Shown here piece after piece: positions 5,528 through 8,165 of a DNA stretch of 8,165 nt. The stretch's first letter is position 1. Each line of letters starts with the position of its first letter. The DNA is from Prolixibacteraceae bacterium. GTDB taxonomy: Bacteria > Bacteroidota > Bacteroidia > Bacteroidales > Prolixibacteraceae. A model generated the notes under the pieces. That model had not been told where the DNA came from and did no database searches. It saw only the letters and a list, made by a program, of their open reading frames with translations. Both the position numbers and the translations under genes were made by a program. The stretch is taken from assembly GCA_007116765.1 (NCBI GenBank), contig SKHV01000454.1:1-8165 (forward strand), read 5' to 3'.

Positions 5528-5603
5528 ATTGTTGACAATAGCGTATGCTGAATGATTCGATTTAAGCAAAAGGAAATTCGTATTTTTCAACATTATATAT
5601 TTG
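5528..5603 (+). promoter_or_regulatory. Upstream region of dnaE: candidate -7 element and a short palindrome
   Basis: The 263 bases between the sigma gene and dnaE contain no gene I can support. TATATTTG at 5596-5603 matches the TAnnTTTG -7 consensus on the plus strand, 82 bases before the dnaE ATG. No TTG lies at the proper -33 spacing, so the promoter call is tentative. A 12-base palindrome ATTGT-TG-ACAAT at 5528-5539 lies farther upstream and could be a protein-binding site. AT-rich tracts at 5481-5508 (A8 and T6 runs) may be intrinsically bent. Confidence 0.4.
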
Positions 5604-5685
5604 ATTGCATTTAATTGTTTAATTTTAAAGTTCGGTTTCGCGCCGTTTCCTAAGAATATATTTCACTGAAAAACAGAAAATTACA

Positions 5686-8165
5686 ATGAAGCCATTTGTT
5701 CACCTCCATGTACACTCACAATATTCAATACTCGATGGGCAAGCCAGTGTAAATGCGCTGGTAAACAAAGCCGAAAACGATGGGATGAAAGCCCTTGCGC
5801 TAACCGACCACGGCAACATGTTTGGCATTAAAGAGTTTTGGAATGCTTGCAGGTCGAAAAAATATGGCAATCCCGATGTCCCGAAGGAAGAATGGTTCAG
5901 GGTAAAACCTATTTTGGGTTGCGAAACGTATGTAGCATCCAACGGCATTGAGAACAAAACCGGCAAGGAAGACCGCTCGGGCGAACACCTCGTGTTGCTT
6001 GCTAAAAACTACACAGGCTATAAAAACCTGTTGAAAATGGTTTCCATTGCAAATATTAAAGGCTTCTACTACAAACCCAGAATTGACAAGTCTATTTTGG
6101 AAAAGCACAAAGAGGGATTAATTGTTAGCTCGGCATGCCTTGGTGGCGAAATACCCCAAAAAATTATGGACGGCGATATTCCCGGAGCAGAAGAAAGCAT
6201 AAAATGGTTCAAATCGGTTTTTGGCGACGATTTTTACCTGGAGCTGATGCGCCATCCAACCAATTCGCCCCGCGAACGGGAAGATGTTTATGAAAACCAG
6301 GTAATGGTAAATAAGGCCTTGATCGAACTGTCGAAAAAGACAGGGGTCAAGCTCATTGCATCGAACGATGTGCATTTTACCAATGAAGCCGACGCCGATG
6401 CGCACGATATCCTCATTTGCCTGAACACGGCCAAGAATTACGACGATGAAAACCGGATGCGCTACACCAAGCACGAGTGGTTTAAAACCACCGTCGAGAT
6501 GAACCAACTTTTTGCTGATGTTCCCGAGGCCTTGGAGCATACCCAGGAAATAGCCGATAAGGTTGAAGTTTACGACCTTAATTCCGACCCAATTATGCCC
6601 GAATTCCCTATTCCGGCCGATTTTGCAAAATGGAACGATTATCTGGCAAAATATTCCGAGGAAGACCTCAAAAAAGAATTTGAGCGCTACGATAAAATGG
6701 GCAGCTACGAAAAAGTACTGCGGATTAAATACGAATCTGATTACCTGCGCCACCTTGTTTACGAGGGTGCTAAGGAACGTTACCCCGAAACGCTTGAAGA
6801 CTGCCGAGAGCGTATCGACTTTGAGTTGGATACCATTAAGCAAATGGGGTTTCCGGGTTATTTCCTTATCGTGGCCGATTTTATACAGGCTGCCCGCGAC
6901 ATGGATGTGATAGTTGGCCCCGGCCGGGGTTCGGCTGCAGGCTCGGTGGTGGCCTACTGCGTGCAAATTACCAATGTTGACCCCATACACCACAACCTGC
7001 TTTTCGAGCGTTTCCTGAACCCCGACCGTATTTCAATGCCCGATATCGACATCGACTTTGATGATGACGGAAGGCAGTTGGTGCTCGACTGGGTTACCAG
7101 AAAATACGGGCAGGATAAAGTGGCCCACATTTGCACCTTTGGAACCATGGCCGCTAAAATGGCCATTCGCGATGTGGCCCGCGTATTGCAATTGCCCTTG
7201 CCCGAAGCCGACCGCCTTGCCAAAATGGTGCCCGAAACACCTAAGATTACACTTCAGAAAGCATATATCGAAAGCCCCGAGCTGAAAAACGAAAAATCAT
7301 CATCAAATAAGCTGATTGCCGACACCATTCGGTTTGCCGAATCGCTCGAAGGCTCGGTGCGGCAAACCGGGGTACATGCCTGTGGGGTACTCATTGGTCG
7401 CGACCCGCTGGAAGAGAACATCCCCATTATGCCCACAAAGGAAGAGGAACTGTACACAACCCAGTACGACGGGCGCTACGTAGAGGAAATCGGGCTTTTG
7501 AAAATGGATTTCCTGGGATTGAAAACCCTGTCGATAATTAAAGAATGCCTCGATAATGTTAAGCTTTCAAAAGGTCTGGAAATTGACATTGATGCCATAC
7601 CTTTCGACGATGAAACCACATACGAGCTTTTTTCAAAAGGCGATACTACCGCAATATTCCAGTTCGAATCGCCGGGAATGAAAAAGTGGCTGCGACTTTT
7701 GCAGCCCAACCGATTCGAAGACCTGGTGGCAATGAACGCTTTGTACAGGCCGGGGCCTATGGATTATATACCCAATTATGTAAACCGGAAACACGGCCGC
7801 GATCAAATTAAGTACGACCACCCCATGATGGAAACCTACCTGAAGGACACATACGGGATTACTGTATTTCAGGAACAGGTTATGCTCCAGAGCCGTGCGT
7901 TGGGAGGCTTCACCCGCGGGCAGTCTGACACCTTACGTAAGGCGATGGGTAAAAAGAACCGTCAATTGATGGATAAGCTCAAAGAAGAATTTATTAAAGG
8001 ATGTTTGGCCAACGAGGAGTTTATTGAAAAATGCCCCGAAAAAGACCCCAAGAAACTAATCGATAAAATTTGGCGCGACTGGGAAGCATTTGCCCAGTAT
8101 GCTTTCAATAAATCGCACTCGGTATGTTATGCCTACATTGCCTATCAAACAGGTTACCTTAAAGC
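5686..8165 (+). CDS. dnaE: DNA polymerase III alpha subunit (replicative polymerase), 5' part, cut by the window edge
   Basis: This is the catalytic subunit of the chromosomal replicase. The frame is open from the ATG at 5686 to the window end: 826 complete codons plus two bases, with no stop codon. Full-length DnaE is roughly 1,150-1,250 residues, so about the last third is missing here. The N-terminal PHP domain (about 1-280) shows HLHVHS (His6, His8, His10), TDH (Asp41, His42), Glu80, His101, Cys151 and NDVH (Asp228, His230). The polymerase palm carries GPGRGSAAGS (411-420), PDIDIDF with Asp455 and Asp457 (E. coli Asp401, Asp403) and KMDFLGL with Asp608 (E. coli Asp555). The fingers motifs LYRPGPM (686-692), VFQEQV (727-732) and AFNKSHS (806-812) follow. 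The class is DnaE, not PolC, because the PHP domain is N-terminal and no inserted exonuclease is seen. No Shine-Dalgarno sequence is present. It is divergent from the sigma operon and probably functionally unrelated to it. Confidence 0.97.
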   Translation, partial: MKPFVHLHVHSQYSILDGQASVNALVNKAENDGMKALALTDHGNMFGIKEFWNACRSKKYGNPDVPKEEWFRVKPILGCETYVASNGIENKTGKEDRSGEHLVLLAKNYTGYKNLLKMVSIANIKGFYYKPRIDKSILEKHKEGLIVSSACLGGEIPQKIMDGDIPGAEESIKWFKSVFGDDFYLELMRHPTNSPREREDVYENQVMVNKALIELSKKTGVKLIASNDVHFTNEADADAHDILICLNTAKNYDDENRMRYTKHEWFKTTVEMNQLFADVPEALEHTQEIADKVEVYDLNSDPIMPEFPIPADFAKWNDYLAKYSEEDLKKEFERYDKMGSYEKVLRIKYESDYLRHLVYEGAKERYPETLEDCRERIDFELDTIKQMGFPGYFLIVADFIQAARDMDVIVGPGRGSAAGSVVAYCVQITNVDPIHHNLLFERFLNPDRISMPDIDIDFDDDGRQLVLDWVTRKYGQDKVAHICTFGTMAAKMAIRDVARVLQLPLPEADRLAKMVPETPKITLQKAYIESPELKNEKSSSNKLIADTIRFAESLEGSVRQTGVHACGVLIGRDPLEENIPIMPTKEEELYTTQYDGRYVEEIGLLKMDFLGLKTLSIIKECLDNVKLSKGLEIDIDAIPFDDETTYELFSKGDTTAIFQFESPGMKKWLRLLQPNRFEDLVAMNALYRPGPMDYIPNYVNRKHGRDQIKYDHPMMETYLKDTYGITVFQEQVMLQSRALGGFTRGQSDTLRKAMGKKNRQLMDKLKEEFIKGCLANEEFIEKCPEKDPKKLIDKIWRDWEAFAQYAFNKSHSVCYAYIAYQTGYLK

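Noticed and set aside
6118..6993. Long open frame of 291 codons on the minus strand opposite dnaE
   Set aside because: It is antisense to a clearly recognisable DnaE frame with catalytic motifs, has no recognisable domain, and is a shadow of the codon bias of dnaE.
1..8165. CRISPR arrays, tRNA or rRNA genes, insertion sequences
   Set aside because: I found no spaced direct-repeat array, no cloverleaf or rRNA signature, and no transposase or terminal inverted repeats. The only repeats seen are the short ones listed.

Overview
The window looks like chromosomal DNA from a member of the Bacteroidota. Start codons mostly lack Shine-Dalgarno sequences and sit behind A-rich leaders. Several promoters fit the TAnnTTTG -7 element of this phylum, and the DnaE, OxyR and sigma/anti-sigma proteins have a Bacteroidota-like character. 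A marine or anaerobic Marinilabiliales-type relative is possible, but that is a guess.

Positions 1-2367 form a peroxide-defence block. A peroxiredoxin gene and a Dps mini-ferritin gene lie on the minus strand as a likely dps-prx transcription unit closed by a strong hairpin terminator. oxyR diverges from dps across a 108-base region holding back-to-back -7 elements. OxyR carries its two redox cysteines at exactly positions 199 and 208, but the residues around the peroxidatic cysteine differ from E. coli. The expected logic is that OxyR senses peroxide and activates dps and prx.

Positions 2417-3873 hold an AT-rich two-gene toxin-antitoxin module, the most interesting part of the window. A 116-residue MqsR-like toxin is followed six bases later by a 332-residue antitoxin. 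The antitoxin has a degenerate MqsA/YgiT-type zinc finger, an MqsA-like helix-turn-helix and a C-terminal Panacea (DUF4065/SocA-like) domain. Upstream are two identical 12-base operator-like palindromes (AACT-N4-AGTT) exactly 42 bases apart, one touching the -33 element of a good promoter. They resemble a shortened version of the E. coli MqsA operator.

Positions 3945-5422 (minus strand) encode an ECF sigma factor and its one-pass membrane anti-sigma partner, overlapping by one base. The anti-sigma factor has an apparent internal duplication of its cytoplasmic helical unit. A TGTAAC-N16-CGTC element just upstream suggests autoregulation.

Positions 5686-8165 hold the first 826 codons of dnaE (DNA polymerase III alpha subunit), with an intact-looking PHP domain. 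It is open to the window edge and has no stop codon within the window.
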